Origin: Primulina eburnea
Lineage: Eukaryota > Streptophyta > Magnoliopsida > Lamiales > Gesneriaceae
NCBI RefSeq assembly: GCF_022965805.1
Contig: NC_133103.1
Location: 30,884,626 to 30,948,625 of the forward strand
Direction: 5' to 3'
Length of the DNA: 64,000 nt
A program made the translations under genes and the position numbers. This document shows, in pieces, positions 10,717-22,426 of this stretch. The notes below the pieces were generated by a model that was not told the origin of the DNA, searched no databases, and saw only the letters and a program-made list of their open reading frames with translations. Each line of letters begins with the position of its first letter. The first letter of the stretch is position 1.

Positions 10717-12414
10717 ATGGCACACTTTAGCAAGATTCCTATGTTCTATAAGGAAGACTTTGATGATTGGAAGATTAGAATGCAAGCTCATCTTGCAGCA
10801 CAAGATGATGACATGTGGTATGTCATCACAGATGGTCCATTAAAGATATTAAAGCCTAACACAGCTGTTGCTGTCACTGAGGGTGCACCACAGATGGTTG
10901 AAAAATAAAGAAGTGAATTGACCAGCGAAGATAAGAAGAAGGCCAACCTTGATAATGTTGCAAAGGATATATTATATAAAACTCTCGACAAAAACACCTT
11001 TAGCAAGATTAAAATGTGCTCTACTGCAAAAGATATATGGGAAAAGCTCATCCAGATATGTGAGGGAAATGAGCAAACGAAAGAAAACAAACTGTCTGTA
11101 GCAAAATGAGTGCTGGTGAAACTCTAAATGAGTTCGATGAAAGATTGAGTAGCTTGATAAATGAGTTAACAGCTCTGGGTAAAGAGCATAGCAACAGAGA
11201 AATAGCCCTCAAGGTGATGAGAGCCTTACCCTGAGATTGGGATGTAAAAACAATTTCTATGAGAGTGTCCAAAGACCTAAACAAGTTGGAACTGCACGAC
11301 TTGTTTTGCAGATCTAAAAGCTTACGAGTTCGAATTGGATGTAAGAAGTGGAGGAGAGCCTTCAAGTCTACCTACAAAGGCTCTTGCTGCTACTACTACT
11401 GCTACTGCTTCTTCTACTACTGCTGCAGTTGCTCCTCAAGCATTACCTACTGTCATCATTGATAGCACATTGGAGAAGACTGTTGAACAGATCAGCAGTG
11501 ATACTATGTCCTTGTTTGTAAAGAAATTCTCCAGGTTCATGAAAAAGAACCATCGAGCTTATCAGGGTCCCAATCGCAATTTCAAGAAACATTCACCATC
11601 TGGTGATATGGGATGCTTTAACTGTGGAAAAATCGGTCACTTCATTGCTGATTATCCTAAACCAAAGAAGGATGACCAGAAGAAAAAGGATCACAAGAGG
11701 AATGACAAAAAGTTCAGAAGAGATCGAAAATCAGTGATTGCTGAAGAAATCAAATCCAAATGGGCGGACTCCAGATCTGAGTCATCTGATTCAGAAAGTC
11801 ATTCCAGTGACAGTGATGCAGAAGAAGTCAAATGTCTCATGGCAGATACTGATTCAACCTCAACATCTGGAGAGGTAATTGATTTTGATTCTAATGAATT
11901 CACACGAACTGATCTGATTAATGCATTACATGAGATGGTTAATGAGTACTCAGGACTTTCTTAATCATTCGAGGAAGTGAAGATTGAAAATCAAAATCTA
12001 AAAGATCAAATTAGTAAGTTTGCTTGTCTACAAGAAAACAGTTGTACTGATCTGAAAGTTGAGATTAATAGGTTGAAAACTGAGAATGATAGGATAAACA
12101 CAGATTACCAGACACTAAAATCTGAAAGTCAAAGGTTATCTGCTCTGGTAAATGCTTGGAATAAGTCCTCAATTTCACTTGAAAAGATGCAGGAATTGCA
12201 GAAGCAATCTGGAGACAAAAGTGGTCTTGGATTCAGCAATAGTGAAAGCATCTCTGAAACTAGTACTAAGCCAAAACTGGATACGAACAAAGAGAAGTAC
12301 ATTCGCTTTGTAAGATCCAGCTTGGTATATGAACCAGAAGTACCTACTGTTCAAATTGAAAGCAATGTAGATCAGATGAACAAAAGAAAGCATTATGGTC
12401 TTGGTTATGTTTAA
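10717..12414 (+). pseudogene. SIRE gag, unit 1 (broken)
   Basis: Gag would form the virus-like particle. The start is the first ATG after the PBS (MAHFSKIPMF). An N-terminal copia Gag domain (FDDWKIRMQAHL) is followed by a Ser/Thr/Ala stretch, a zinc knuckle, a Lys-rich stretch, an acidic Ser/Asp/Glu stretch, and a coiled-coil-like region (11977-12230) typical of the long SIRE Gag. Lesions shared with unit 2: a one-base loss near 11106, a TGA in LP-stop-DWD at about 11232, a one-base gain near 11308, and a TAA at 11962-11964. The zinc knuckle reads CFNCGKIGHFIADY, so the last Cys of CX2CX4HX4C is Tyr. Private to unit 1 is a TAA at 10906-10908. Confidence 0.88.
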
Positions 12415-15400
12415 CCCAAGGGAAGAGTCCACCAGAGCTCTGGATTCAGTAAGGGATTCAACTCAGGAGGACAAATCTCTATGAAGGTTAAAAACTACCA
12501 ACATTATAATTCTAGACCTGTTTAAAAGAGATACAGACTAGACAACAAAAACAGAAGAGAAGAACAACATTTTAATATGCATACTGTTAGAAGTAACAGA
12601 CCTTCTGTTGCACGCACATCTTTGGATATCCGAAGTACAAGGTAACCAAAAATTGTACAAATGTGGGTCCCCAAAGGACTGATAAGGCTTGGACCCAAAA
12701 AGATTTGGGTACCAGATACTAAAATTTGTGTTTGTAGGAACAGGAGAAGAAAACAAAAATCAGTAACTCTACATGGTATCTGGACAGTGGATGTTCCAGA
12801 CACATTACTGGACAGAAAAACCTACTTTCCGAGACAATGAGTTGCACTGGACCAAAGATAACCTTTGGAGACAACTCAAAAGGTAAAACCGTGGGTAAGG
12901 GTAAGATTATCCATGGCAACATAACCATTAATGATGTGCTACTGGTTGAGAACCTTTGTTACAATCTGATTAGCATTAGTCAACTATGTTATAATGGTTA
13001 TTCTGTAGATTTTCAGAAGCAATCGTGTATAGTTAAATATTTTGCTGAATCTACTATATTAACTGGAAAGAGAGAAGACAACACCTACAGAGTCTCTTAG
13101 CTTGGAACTCAAATCATGTCAATACTCCTACATGCTTAGTTGCTTCTCTTAGTAATAAACACTGGCTCTGGCACAAGAAATTGAATCATCTGAATTTCAA
13201 GTCAATCAATCATCTCAAAAAGCAGAATATAGTTGATGGCTTGCCTGACATTAATTTTGTTAAGAATCATGTTTGTTCTGCCTGTCAGCTTGGGAAACAG
13301 TTTCAAGAACAAAGATAGCAAATCAACTTCAAGATGTTTGGAATTGCTGCATATGGACTTATTTGGTCCAATCCCTATCATGAGCCTAGGGCGAATGAAA
13401 TATACTCTTGTTTTTATTGATCATTTTTCTAGATTCACTTGGGTAATATTTCTCGAAGAAAAAGATCAAACCAGTAGCCTCCTGATCAAGCTTCTGAAAA
13501 AGATTCAAAATGGAAAATCCTCTTCTATCATTAAAATCAGAAGTGATCGGGGTACTGAGTTAACTAACAAAAATCTTGAGTTATATTTGGATGAACAGGG
13601 GATTCATCATGAATATTCAGCTGCCAGAACCCCTCAACAAAACGGAGTAGCTGAGAGGAGAAACAGAACTCTAAAAGAAGCAGCTAGAACAATGCTAGCA
13701 GATGCAGACATCTCTCAGTGCTTCTGGGCAGAAGAAATTAACACTGCTTGTTACACGCAAAACAGAAAAATGGTCAACAAAAGGCACAATCAAACTCTTT
13801 ATGAAATATGGAAAGGGAATAAGCCCAACATATCTTATTTTTATGTGTTTGGTTGCAAATGTTTTGTACTAAATAACGGCAAAAATCACTTAACTGCATT
13901 TGACTCAAAATCAGATGCTGGACTATTCCTTGGTTACTCTGCCATAAGCAAAGCTTTTAGAATCTTCAACAATAGAACTCTTAATATTTAAGAGTCGATT
14001 CATGTTGTCTTCGATGAAGACAGCAGTGCTCCTGAAATATCTAACACGTCAGAATTAAGTAACAGGTTAGACAGGATCCACTTGGAACTGGACAGTGAAG
14101 ATGAGGTTGAAGCAAACATCAAGGATGTTCAAAATCCAGAACCAGACATTCCGATAGTAGAACCAGAAGTACAGACATTAGATCTGCCAATACCAGCAGA
14201 AGACACTTAAGAACCTAATACTGGTTCCGTCGACAACAATCCTAACATATGAAATCAGGAAGATATCCTTTTAAATCATTTTATTTGGAGAAAATCTCAT
14301 CCTCCATCGTTGGTTATTGGAAATCCAACAGCGCCTCTGAGAACCAGAAGGCAAATGATTAATGAATACATGCATGCTGCTTTTATTTCTCAAGACAAAC
14401 CAAATAAAATTGAAGAAGCTCTTCTGGATCCTAGTTGGATTGAAGCTATGCAAGAAGAGCTGAATCAATTCAAACGAAACAAAGTTTGGTTTCTAGTACC
14501 TAGACCATATCACCAAGCTGTCATTGGAACTCGGTGGGTATTCAGAAACAAACTAAATGAAGAAGGCACAGTGACTAGAAATAAAGCAAGACTGGTAGCT
14601 CAAGGTTTTAGACAAGAAGAAAGAATAGACTATGATGAGACCTACGCACCAGTAGCAAGGCTCGAAGCTATCAGAATATTTTTTGCCTTTGCAGCTTTTA
14701 CGAACTTTAAGGTTTATCAAATGGATGTGAAGAGTGCCTTCCTAAATGGTCTATTACAAGAAGATGTCTACGTCGAACAACCTCCAGGTTTTATCGATCA
14801 TTTCTCACCTTACCATGTATTCAAATTACACAAAGCATTATATGGTCTAAAACAGGCACCTAGAGCGTGGTATGACACTTTATCCAATTTCTTATCGATC
14901 ATGACTGTACAATTGGGACAGTAGACAAAATCTTTTTACTTTTGTCAAGAATAAATATATACTTTTAGTACAGATCTATGTTGATGATATTATTTTCGGG
15001 TCAACCAACCCCAAATTATGTGCAAAGTTTGGAAAGTTGATGCAGGATCAATTCGAAATGAGTATGATGAGAGAATTAACATTCTTCTTAGGATTACAGA
15101 TCAAACAACTTGATGCTGGAATTTTTATAAATCAAGCCAAGAACATCAAGGAGCTTCTGAAAAAGTTTGGTATGGAAGCATGCTCTGCTGCTTCTACTCC
15201 AATGAGCTCATCTATTAAACTTGATAAAGATGAAAGTGGAATTCCAGTAGAGATAACTCAGTATGGTGGTCTTATTGGTTCATTGTTATATCTGACTGTC
15301 AGTAGACCAGATATCATGTTTTCTGTTTGTATTAGTGCGAGATTTCAATCTAACCCCAAACAATCTCATTATATTGCTGCTAAAAGACTATGGAATCCAA

Positions 15401-15649
15401 GCCTCCGATTCACCTATTTTCTGTGACAATACCAGTGCCATTGCAATCACACAAAATCCAGTACTTCATTCCAGAACGAAGCACATAGACATCAGACATC
15501 ATTTCATCAGAGATCATGTGCAGAAGAAGGATATTCGTCTGGAATATGTTTCTACTGTTCAACAAACAGCAGATATCTTTACAAAACCTCTGCCTGAAAA
15601 TAAGTTTTCTTATTTTCGAAACTCACTTGGATTAACAGACTTAAATTAA
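12415..15649 (+). pseudogene. SIRE pol, unit 1: protease, integrase, RT, truncated RNase H
   Basis: Order PR-IN-RT-RH, as in Ty1/copia. The protease motif WYLDSGCSRHITG is at about 12775-12815. Integrase (13233-13991) keeps the DDE context: MDLFGP, RSDRGTEL and QQNGVAERRN. RT (14310-15426) has [31 protein letters not shown] and, after a frameshift near 14920, YVDDIIFG. The RNase H core is missing: the text jumps from HYIAAKR directly to the C-terminal part (CDNTSAIAITQNP...HIDIRHHFI...ADIFTKPL, to 15649), roughly 80-100 residues short compared with the family. Unit 1 has private stops at 13989-13991 and near 14208. It is not able to act autonomously. Confidence 0.9.
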
Positions 15650-15972
15650 TTATTTGTTATCTTCATTAATGTGTTGTGACTTCTTATGTCTCTTCAAAGT
15701 TGTTTTGCAAAAAATAAAAGACAAGCGAGAGAGACAATCAGTAAACATAACATAAAATTTTCATTAATAATATAGGCGGGGGCATACAACTTTAACTTCA
15801 TTTTTAACGTACGCTTTCCAAGTTGCCAACCAAGTGGTCAGCTCCCCGGTAGAGGTACGTAAAAACTCCTCTGAAAAGCAATCTTTTTCAGAGTCCTCAG
15901 CTCTTTTAAGAGCATGAGGAGGTAGACGCCATCATCAGAGAAGACGTCCGCACTGTCAGCACTATGGAGACG

Positions 15973-16170
15973 TCAATAATACTTCGCCATTTTTGTCACC
16001 TCCTTGGAGGAAGACTCCTGCCTTCCCTCAAAAGAGGACTGAAGCTCCTGGATCTTAGTCCAGGTAGCCAGTGACTTCTCGAACACCTTGTCCTCAATCG
16101 CTTTCTTCCTCGCTGCTCCCACCTCCTTCATAAACTCCTCAGTTAAGTCAGGACTTTTCTCTCTTGCCAT
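15973..16170 (-). CDS. Antisense ORF 1 of SIRE unit 1 (65 aa, unknown)
   Basis: Reads opposite to gag-pol, between pol and the env-like ORF. The 65-residue product is highly charged (Lys/Glu) and likely helical (MAREKSPDLTEEFMKEV...), with coiled-coil character and no motif I recognise. A minus-strand TATA box lies about 45 bases upstream of its ATG. Sequence after its stop does not extend it obviously, but a spliced longer product is possible. Unit 2 has the same ORF with a Glu-to-stop change at codon 12. Antisense ORFs are known in other plant LTR elements. Whether this is expressed is unknown. Confidence 0.45.
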   Translation of the reverse strand: MAREKSPDLTEEFMKEVGAARKKAIEDKVFEKSLATWTKIQELQSSFEGRQESSSKEVTKMAKYY

Positions 16171-16210
16171 GTTTCTGTTTAAAAGTGACTAATGGCTAAC
16201 CTCTATGCTG

Positions 16211-16220
16211 GTATTTATAG
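16211..16220 (-). promoter_or_regulatory. Minus-strand TATA box for antisense ORF 1
   Basis: On the minus strand CTATAAATAC sits 41-50 bases before the ATG at 16170, normal spacing for a plant core promoter with a short leader. Identical in unit 2 (26223-26232). Confidence 0.5.
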
Positions 16221-17022
16221 ATGATAAATCAGGTACTAGAGATAGAGGTAATCATAACATTCAGCGGGAAATGTGAAACGTTCTGTATCAAGCTTTCGAC
16301 GGTTCACTTACCAATATGTGACATTTAATAATTACATTGATTTAGGGGGAACTTTATTATGATTATATTTGATTTTGTATCAGAAGCAGAAGGAGACTTA
16401 TCTCTTCATTAAAATAAGGCACTCGGTTTAAAACTTCCAGTAGAAGCTGTCAAAGTCTCTTCTGATTCTTTCATATATGAATGTCAATTTATCTCTTATA
16501 AATTATGCCTTATTCAGATAATATTGAGTTATTTGCAAAAGAAAACGATTTAAGATAAATACTGGTATTCCATTGCACATTTACTCAAAGCTAGGTTACA
16601 ACATACAATTCAACATCTATGGAGTACTTCCACTCAACCTGATGCATCTGATGATGAAGAAGTTGACGAGTCTCAAGTCGGCCGAAGCACTTACTGATTC
16701 ACCAGACTAAGTCTTTCTTAATCATTTTTTTTTATTCAATGAAAGCAGTAGATGGACAAAAATGTCAAGATTTCATTACATTAAGTTTATCTACTCCATT
16801 CATTGTTTTCAGCAGCTTGAAGTACTTTTTATGTTGCAAAGTACTTCAGCAGGAACTTATCTAAGGACTGGTTAGGAATTCTAAACTGAGGATTTTCTTC
16901 CTAATCCTTATATCTTGGATAAGGATGGTCTTCTTCGAAAATTATCCAGCAAGCTTGAATCTTGTCAGCACTAATGTATTGAAAAAGATGTCTTCAAACA
17001 TCTGTATACGAGTGACTGAAAG

Positions 17023-17091
17023 TTACTTTTGGAATTCCTCTGCTGATTCTGATTCCGGAGAAGGCTCCGATAGGTCACTTGCAACTATCAT
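17023..17091 (-). pseudogene. Antisense ORF 2 of SIRE unit 1, truncated
   Basis: Starts ATG with an acidic Ser/Glu/Pro-rich N-terminus (SEPSPESESAEEFQK) and stops after 22 codons because CAA in unit 2 is TAA here. The longer form in unit 2 runs 49 codons. A minus-strand TATA box lies about 60 bases upstream. Confidence 0.35.
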
Positions 17092-17147
17092 TTATCCTGA
17101 TTTGAGAAAATAAAAGTTTGAATGACTTAGTCTGTAAATTTGCAGGC

Positions 17148-17158
17148 CTTTATATAGA
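17148..17158 (-). promoter_or_regulatory. Minus-strand TATA box for antisense ORF 2
   Basis: On the minus strand the sequence reads CTCTATATAAAGG, a strong TATA match, about 60 bases before the ATG at 17091. Conserved in unit 2 (27160-27170). Confidence 0.5.
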
Positions 17159-17708
17159 GTATCAGGAAGCTGAAGAGCCGGCAATTTTGGTTACACGAAT
17201 ACCAAGATTCATCCATCTTGTCCTCAGATTTCATATCTCTACATTTATTAGTTGCATTTATCAAGGGGGAACAGTATCTTAGTCAGACTAAGAATTTTAT
17301 ATCTTCCTCAGAAAACAGATAGAATATTTGTCTTTTCGATAAAACAACGAGTCTGCTGATTTTATCAAAGTGCTCTAATATTTCAGTACTTTGAAACTTC
17401 CAGCAGACGTTATCATAAAACGACAAATATTCTTCTGATTACTCTTAATAACTGTCTGGACAGCTCGCCTCTTTCAAATTTTAAAATCATTCATGTCTGA
17501 CAAACTTTGCATGTCTTTTCAAATACTCAACCGTAAACATACTGACATGTGTCCTTGTGTTTACTTGACGGCTGTACATTTATTTTAAAATATCACTTTC
17601 TCACTTTTCACTATTACCGTCTCAAATCTTTTGTTACTCAGCTACTGCTTTCTCTTAAACATCTTCTCTCTACTGCAAAATCTATCTGACTCTCTCCTAC
17701 TTAAAGAA

Positions 17709-19566
17709 ATGGCCGGAGCATATACCCTTAATGCCTATCAAGTCAATTTTGCTTCAGTTTTCAATATCAAAGATGAGAACCTTGTTAAAATGTTTCAAGC
17801 CCTTGAAAAATCAGGACTTTGACAATTCTTGGAAACACCCGCTGTAATATACAAAACTGCCCTTCTGTACTTCTATGCTAAGGCAACTGTTCATGAAGGA
17901 AATATCATTCATTCTCAAGGAGACGCATCCATCTCCATTGATGCCAAACTGTTGGGAGCAACTTTCCTCCTCCCACTTTCAGGTATCTCTGAACTCTCTG
18001 ATATTTCTAAGCTAGAAATGTCTACTGCTCTCAGAACTTTCTCAGCTTCTGGAGAAGAACTATCTCCCTCTTGCTACAAAAAGTTCCTCAAAATGAAATA
18101 TCAAGTTCTTGCTGATATTGTGGCGAAAGCTCTGTTAGTCAAAGCTGGCACGTTCGATAAACTAACAAAGGATAAAGTCCAAGTGATGGCTGCCATCACT
18201 TCAGGAACTAAAGTGGATTGGAGTCGTTTTCTATTCCGAATTATGAAAGAAATGGTTACAAAGAAAAGCTCTGGATTTGCTGTTCAGATCAGCACAATGT
18301 TAAAAGATGTTGGTTTCGCTCTTACAAGTAAACAGAATGCTGCTTCTGTAACAATGATTGATGCTAAAAATCTACTCGCTTTAAGGCCCAAGCCAACTGT
18401 GGCTGAATTTGTTGCTTTGAAAAAGGAGATTGGAGAAACTCTTTCTGACGTTCAACTCAAAGAAGATTAAAAGGAAGATAGTGATCATCTCTACTGATTC
18501 TGACAAAACAGTATCCGAAGAGTCTGCTGCTCATATTCAACCATCCTTACCACCAACTCCCATCGTAAAGAAAGCTCGTACTGTTCTTAAGATCAAGAAG
18601 ACAGAAGAAATGAAAGTTCTTTTGAATCAGCAATCTGAACCTATGATTGCAGACCAATCAGTCATACCTGCTGAAATTGTTCCATCAGAAGAGAACTTGG
18701 TCTCTACATTTGTTGCTCCTGATGAAGAGACTGTTCCTACGAACACTGCTGCCGAACCAACTGTCACTACTGTTCCAGATGAAAACTCTGCTAACCCTGG
18801 CCTTTCTACTGAATTGGTGGATACCATTTCCCATACCAAAAATCAAGTCTCTACTGCATTGATTGTCACTAATCTTGTACATACTCACACGGATATTCGC
18901 CTTGCTGAAACAAGGCAACGCTTGCTTGAACGAACTCCATCACCAGAATCAGAACCATTCAATTTAGAGTTTCAGATTGACACTCTACAAAGGGAACTCA
19001 ATAATCTTTCTGATTTAGTCAAGCGGATGTCTCGTGAAAGTGTAGCAGAATTCAGTGGTACTCAGTTCTTCCGAGAACGAATGTCCAAAGAAATACATAA
19101 AACGGCGGAATCTATGGATAGAATGTATGCTAAAACCATTGTTTTCAGACAAGCTATATCCAGAAATCATGGTAATATCATGCTTGCTCAACCTGACATG
19201 CTTAATCGACTCACCGAGCATGATGATCTCATTCGTTCATTCTCCACCTCCATGGAATTAATGGATGCCAAGATTTACTCTCAAACTCAATCTCTCACTA
19301 ATCTTAATGATCGAATCTCTAATCAGGCTCCATATCTGGAAATGTTGACCAATGGCATTCAAAGTTTGTCTAGAAGAATGGATGACTTTATGGCCCGTAT
19401 TATTTCCGCTGATGCCAAAAAGGGGGAAGAACAACAAAGAGGAGGAAGAGATCCATCTGAAGCAGAACAAAGGAGATCAGAAGACCAGGCGGAACCTTCA
19501 GATAGAAGATTTCAGGATCCTCTAAATGAAGAAGTCATATACAGGGACATTGGAACTAATGATTGA
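17709..19566 (+). pseudogene. Env-like/extra ORF of SIRE unit 1
   Basis: Lies between pol and the PPT, the place of the env-like ORF in SIRE elements. It starts ATG (MAGAYTLNAYQVNF) and has one in-frame TGA at 17820-17822 and a frameshift near 18460, both shared with unit 2. The N-terminal part (about 250 codons) is helical, with AKALLVKAGTF and TKVDWSRFLF. It resembles a plant family annotated only as retrotransposon-associated or uncharacterised, expanded in Lamiales as I remember. After the frameshift comes a Pro/Ser/Thr-rich linker, a long heptad-like region (about 18960-19390, LQRELNNLSDLVKRM) and a charged C-terminus. I see no clear transmembrane segment, so an envelope role is not supported. 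Confidence 0.6.
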
Positions 19567-19660
19567 CAATTTATTTTGTTAATTTCACTGATATTATCCT
19601 TTTGCTAACTGTTATCTGTTCTTTAACGCTTTCCTACTGTTTAGGTTTTGGCATCACCAC

Positions 19661-19671
19661 AAAAGGGGAAA
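19661..19671 (+). other. Polypurine tract, SIRE unit 1
   Basis: AAAAGGGGAAA ends one base before the LTR start TGATAGAC; it would prime plus-strand synthesis. Confidence 0.85.
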
Positions 19672-19672
19672 T

Positions 19673-20682
19673 TGATAGACATGAATTAATTGTGGCGATG
19701 AAAATAAAAACCAGCAGCATTCTTTAAGAAAACAGTAGACGATAAGAAAATCAGAAGCTACTACTCTAGTAAAACAAAAGCAGTAGAAAGGATAGAAAAA
19801 CAGAATCAGAAGAAGATGTTACCTAACGGGACTATTTTAAATGTTACCGTTAAGTTTAGCAAGTACTAGTATTAATTGCAGCATTAAATACTATACGGAG
19901 TCATTTAATTCACTTTACCAATTTTAGTATAAATCAGGACTGATTGTCTTATAGCTTTTCTGCAGGAACCTTTTTAGGTAATAAAGCTGATTCAATCAGA
20001 AGTCTGAAGACATCCTCTGATCATAGACTTTGAACTCAGTCACTTATATATACATGGAACAAACCCATATACAAAGACGACAGTGCGCAAAATATCTTTC
20101 AAGGATCAACGCAATTTCACTCAACAGAACAACCTCGAAATTCCTTGATAAATTTGAGTTCAACACAAAGAAAAGTAGCACACGCTTCATAGCAAATATC
20201 TGATCTTTTGAAGATCATCTTGTGCTACTGTTTCTTACACTCTTCCCGATCATTTACAACACTTATACTTTATCAGAAGAGTTTGTAATCTGAAAAGAGT
20301 TTTTTCAGAACTTTGTGTATCACGTTTTCACTGTGTCGAGTAACTAAGAGTTTCAGTAGGCAAAAGTGTAAGTCCTTCTGAAGTGGGTGTGTACAAGAGT
20401 TGTACTGTAATATCCAAATCTTTTAGTGATACCTTCTGGAAACAGGAGAAAGGGAGACGTAGAAGATTTCATCTTCGAACTTCCATAAACAACTACTGTC
20501 TACTGTTATTACTGTCTTTCACCTACTTCATCAGATTGTTTCCGCACCAATAATTGTAATATGTTGAAAGTATACGCAACAAGATAAACTACTATCTATA
20601 ACAGGATTTTAGTACCTCCTTAGAAAGAAAAAAGGAGTAGAGTTTATTCACCCCCCTCTAAACTCAACTTCGATCCACAACA
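19673..20682 (+). repeat. SIRE LTR2 (shared middle LTR, mosaic)
   Basis: 1,010 bp, TGATAGAC...CCACAACA. It serves as 3' LTR of unit 1 and 5' LTR of unit 2. From its start to 20301 it agrees with LTR3 at about 18 sites where LTR1 differs. From 20399 to its end it agrees with LTR1 at about 8 sites where LTR3 differs, with one exception (TTCCGCACC agrees with LTR3). TATA-like box at 20043-20052. Confidence 0.92.
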
Positions 20683-20684
20683 AT

Positions 20685-20696
20685 TGGTATCAGAGC
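20685..20696 (+). other. Primer-binding site, SIRE unit 2
   Basis: TGGTATCAGAGC in the same relation to LTR2 as the unit 1 site to LTR1. Confidence 0.93.
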
Positions 20697-20728
20697 AGGT
20701 TATTCTTGTTCATGAAAAACTACAACAG

Positions 20729-22426
20729 ATGGCACACTTTAGCAAGATTCCTATGTTCTCTAAGGAAGACTTTGATGATTGGAAGATTAGAATGCAAGCT
20801 CATCTTGCAGCACAAGATGATGACATGTGGTATGTCATCACAGATGGTCCATTAAAGATATTAAAGCCTAACACAGCTGTTGCTGTCACTGAGGGTGCAC
20901 CACAGATGGTTGAAAAATCAAGAAGTGAATGGACCAGCGAAGATAAGAAGAAGGCCAACCTTGATAATGTTGCAAAGGATATATTATATAAAACTCTCGA
21001 CAAGAACACCTTTAGCAAGATTAAAATGTGCTCTACTGCAAAAGATATATGGGAAGAGCTCATCCAGATATGTGAGGGAAATGAGCAAACGAAAGAAAAC
21101 AAACTGTCTGTAGCAAAATGAGTGCTGGTGAAACTCTAAATGAGTTCGATGAAAGATTGAGTAGCTTGATAAATGAGTTAACAGCTCTGGGTAAAGAGCA
21201 TAGCAACAGAGAAATAGCCCTCAAGGTGATGAGAGCCTTACCCTGAGATTGGGATGTAAAAACAATGTCTATGAGAGTGTCCAAAGACCTAAACAAGTTG
21301 GAACTGCACGACTTGTTTTGCAGATCTAAAAGCTTACGAGTTCGAATTGGATGTAAGAAGTGGAGGAGAGCCTTCAAGTCTACCTACAAAGGCTCTTGCT
21401 GCTACTACTACTGCTACTGCTTCTTCTACTACTGCTGCAGTTGTTCCTCAAGCATTACCTACTGTCATCATTGATAGCACATTGGAGAAGACTGTTGAAC
21501 AGATCAGCAGTGATACTATGTCCTTGTTTGTAAAGAAATTCTCCAGGTTCATGAAAAAGAACCATCGAGCTTATCAGGGTCCCAATCGCAATTTCAAGAA
21601 ACATTCACCATCTGGTGATATGGGATGCTTTAACTGTGGAAAAATCGGTCACTTCATTGCTGATTATCCTAAACCAAAGAAGGATGACCAGAAGAAAAAG
21701 GATCACAAGAGGAATGACAAAAAGTTCAGAAGAGACCGAAAATCAGTGATTGCTGAAGAAATCAAATCCAAATGGCCGGACTCCAGATCTGAGTCATCTG
21801 ATTCAGAAAGTCATTCCAGTGACAGTGATGCAGAAGAAGTCAAATGTCTCATGGCAGATACTGATTCAACCTCAACATCTGGAGAGGTATTTGATTTTGA
21901 TTCTAATGAATTCACACGAACTGATCTGATTAATGCATTACATGAGATGGTTAATGAGTACTCAGGACTTTCTTAATCATTCGAGGAAGTGAAGATTGAA
22001 AATCAAAACCTAAAAGATCAAATTAGTAAGTTTGCTTGTCTACAAGAAAACAGTTGTACTGATCTGAAAGTTGAGATTAATAGGTTGAAAACTGAGAATG
22101 ATAGGATAAACACAGATTACCAGACACTAAAATCTGAAAGTCAAAGGTTATCTGCTCTGGTAAATGCTTGGAATAAGTCCTCAATTTCACTTGAAAAGAT
22201 GCAGGAATTGCAGAAGCAATCTGGAGACAAAAGTGGTTTTGGATTCAGCAATAGTGAAAGCATCTCTGAAACTAGTACTAAGCCAAAACTGGATACGAAC
22301 AAAGAGAAGTACATTCGCTTTGTAAGATCCAGCTTGGTATATGAACCAGAAGTACCTACTGTTCAAATTGAAAGCAATGTAGATCAGATGAACAAAAGAA
22401 AGCATTATGGTCTTGGTTATGTTTAA
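20729..22426 (+). pseudogene. SIRE gag, unit 2 (broken)
   Basis: Counterpart of the unit 1 gag with the same length and the same shared lesions (frameshifts near 21118 and 21320, TGA near 21244, TAA at 21974-21976, and Tyr in place of the last zinc-knuckle Cys). It lacks the private stop of unit 1: TCA replaces TAA at codon 64, so the first 131 codons are open. About a dozen substitutions separate the two gags by eye. Confidence 0.88.
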
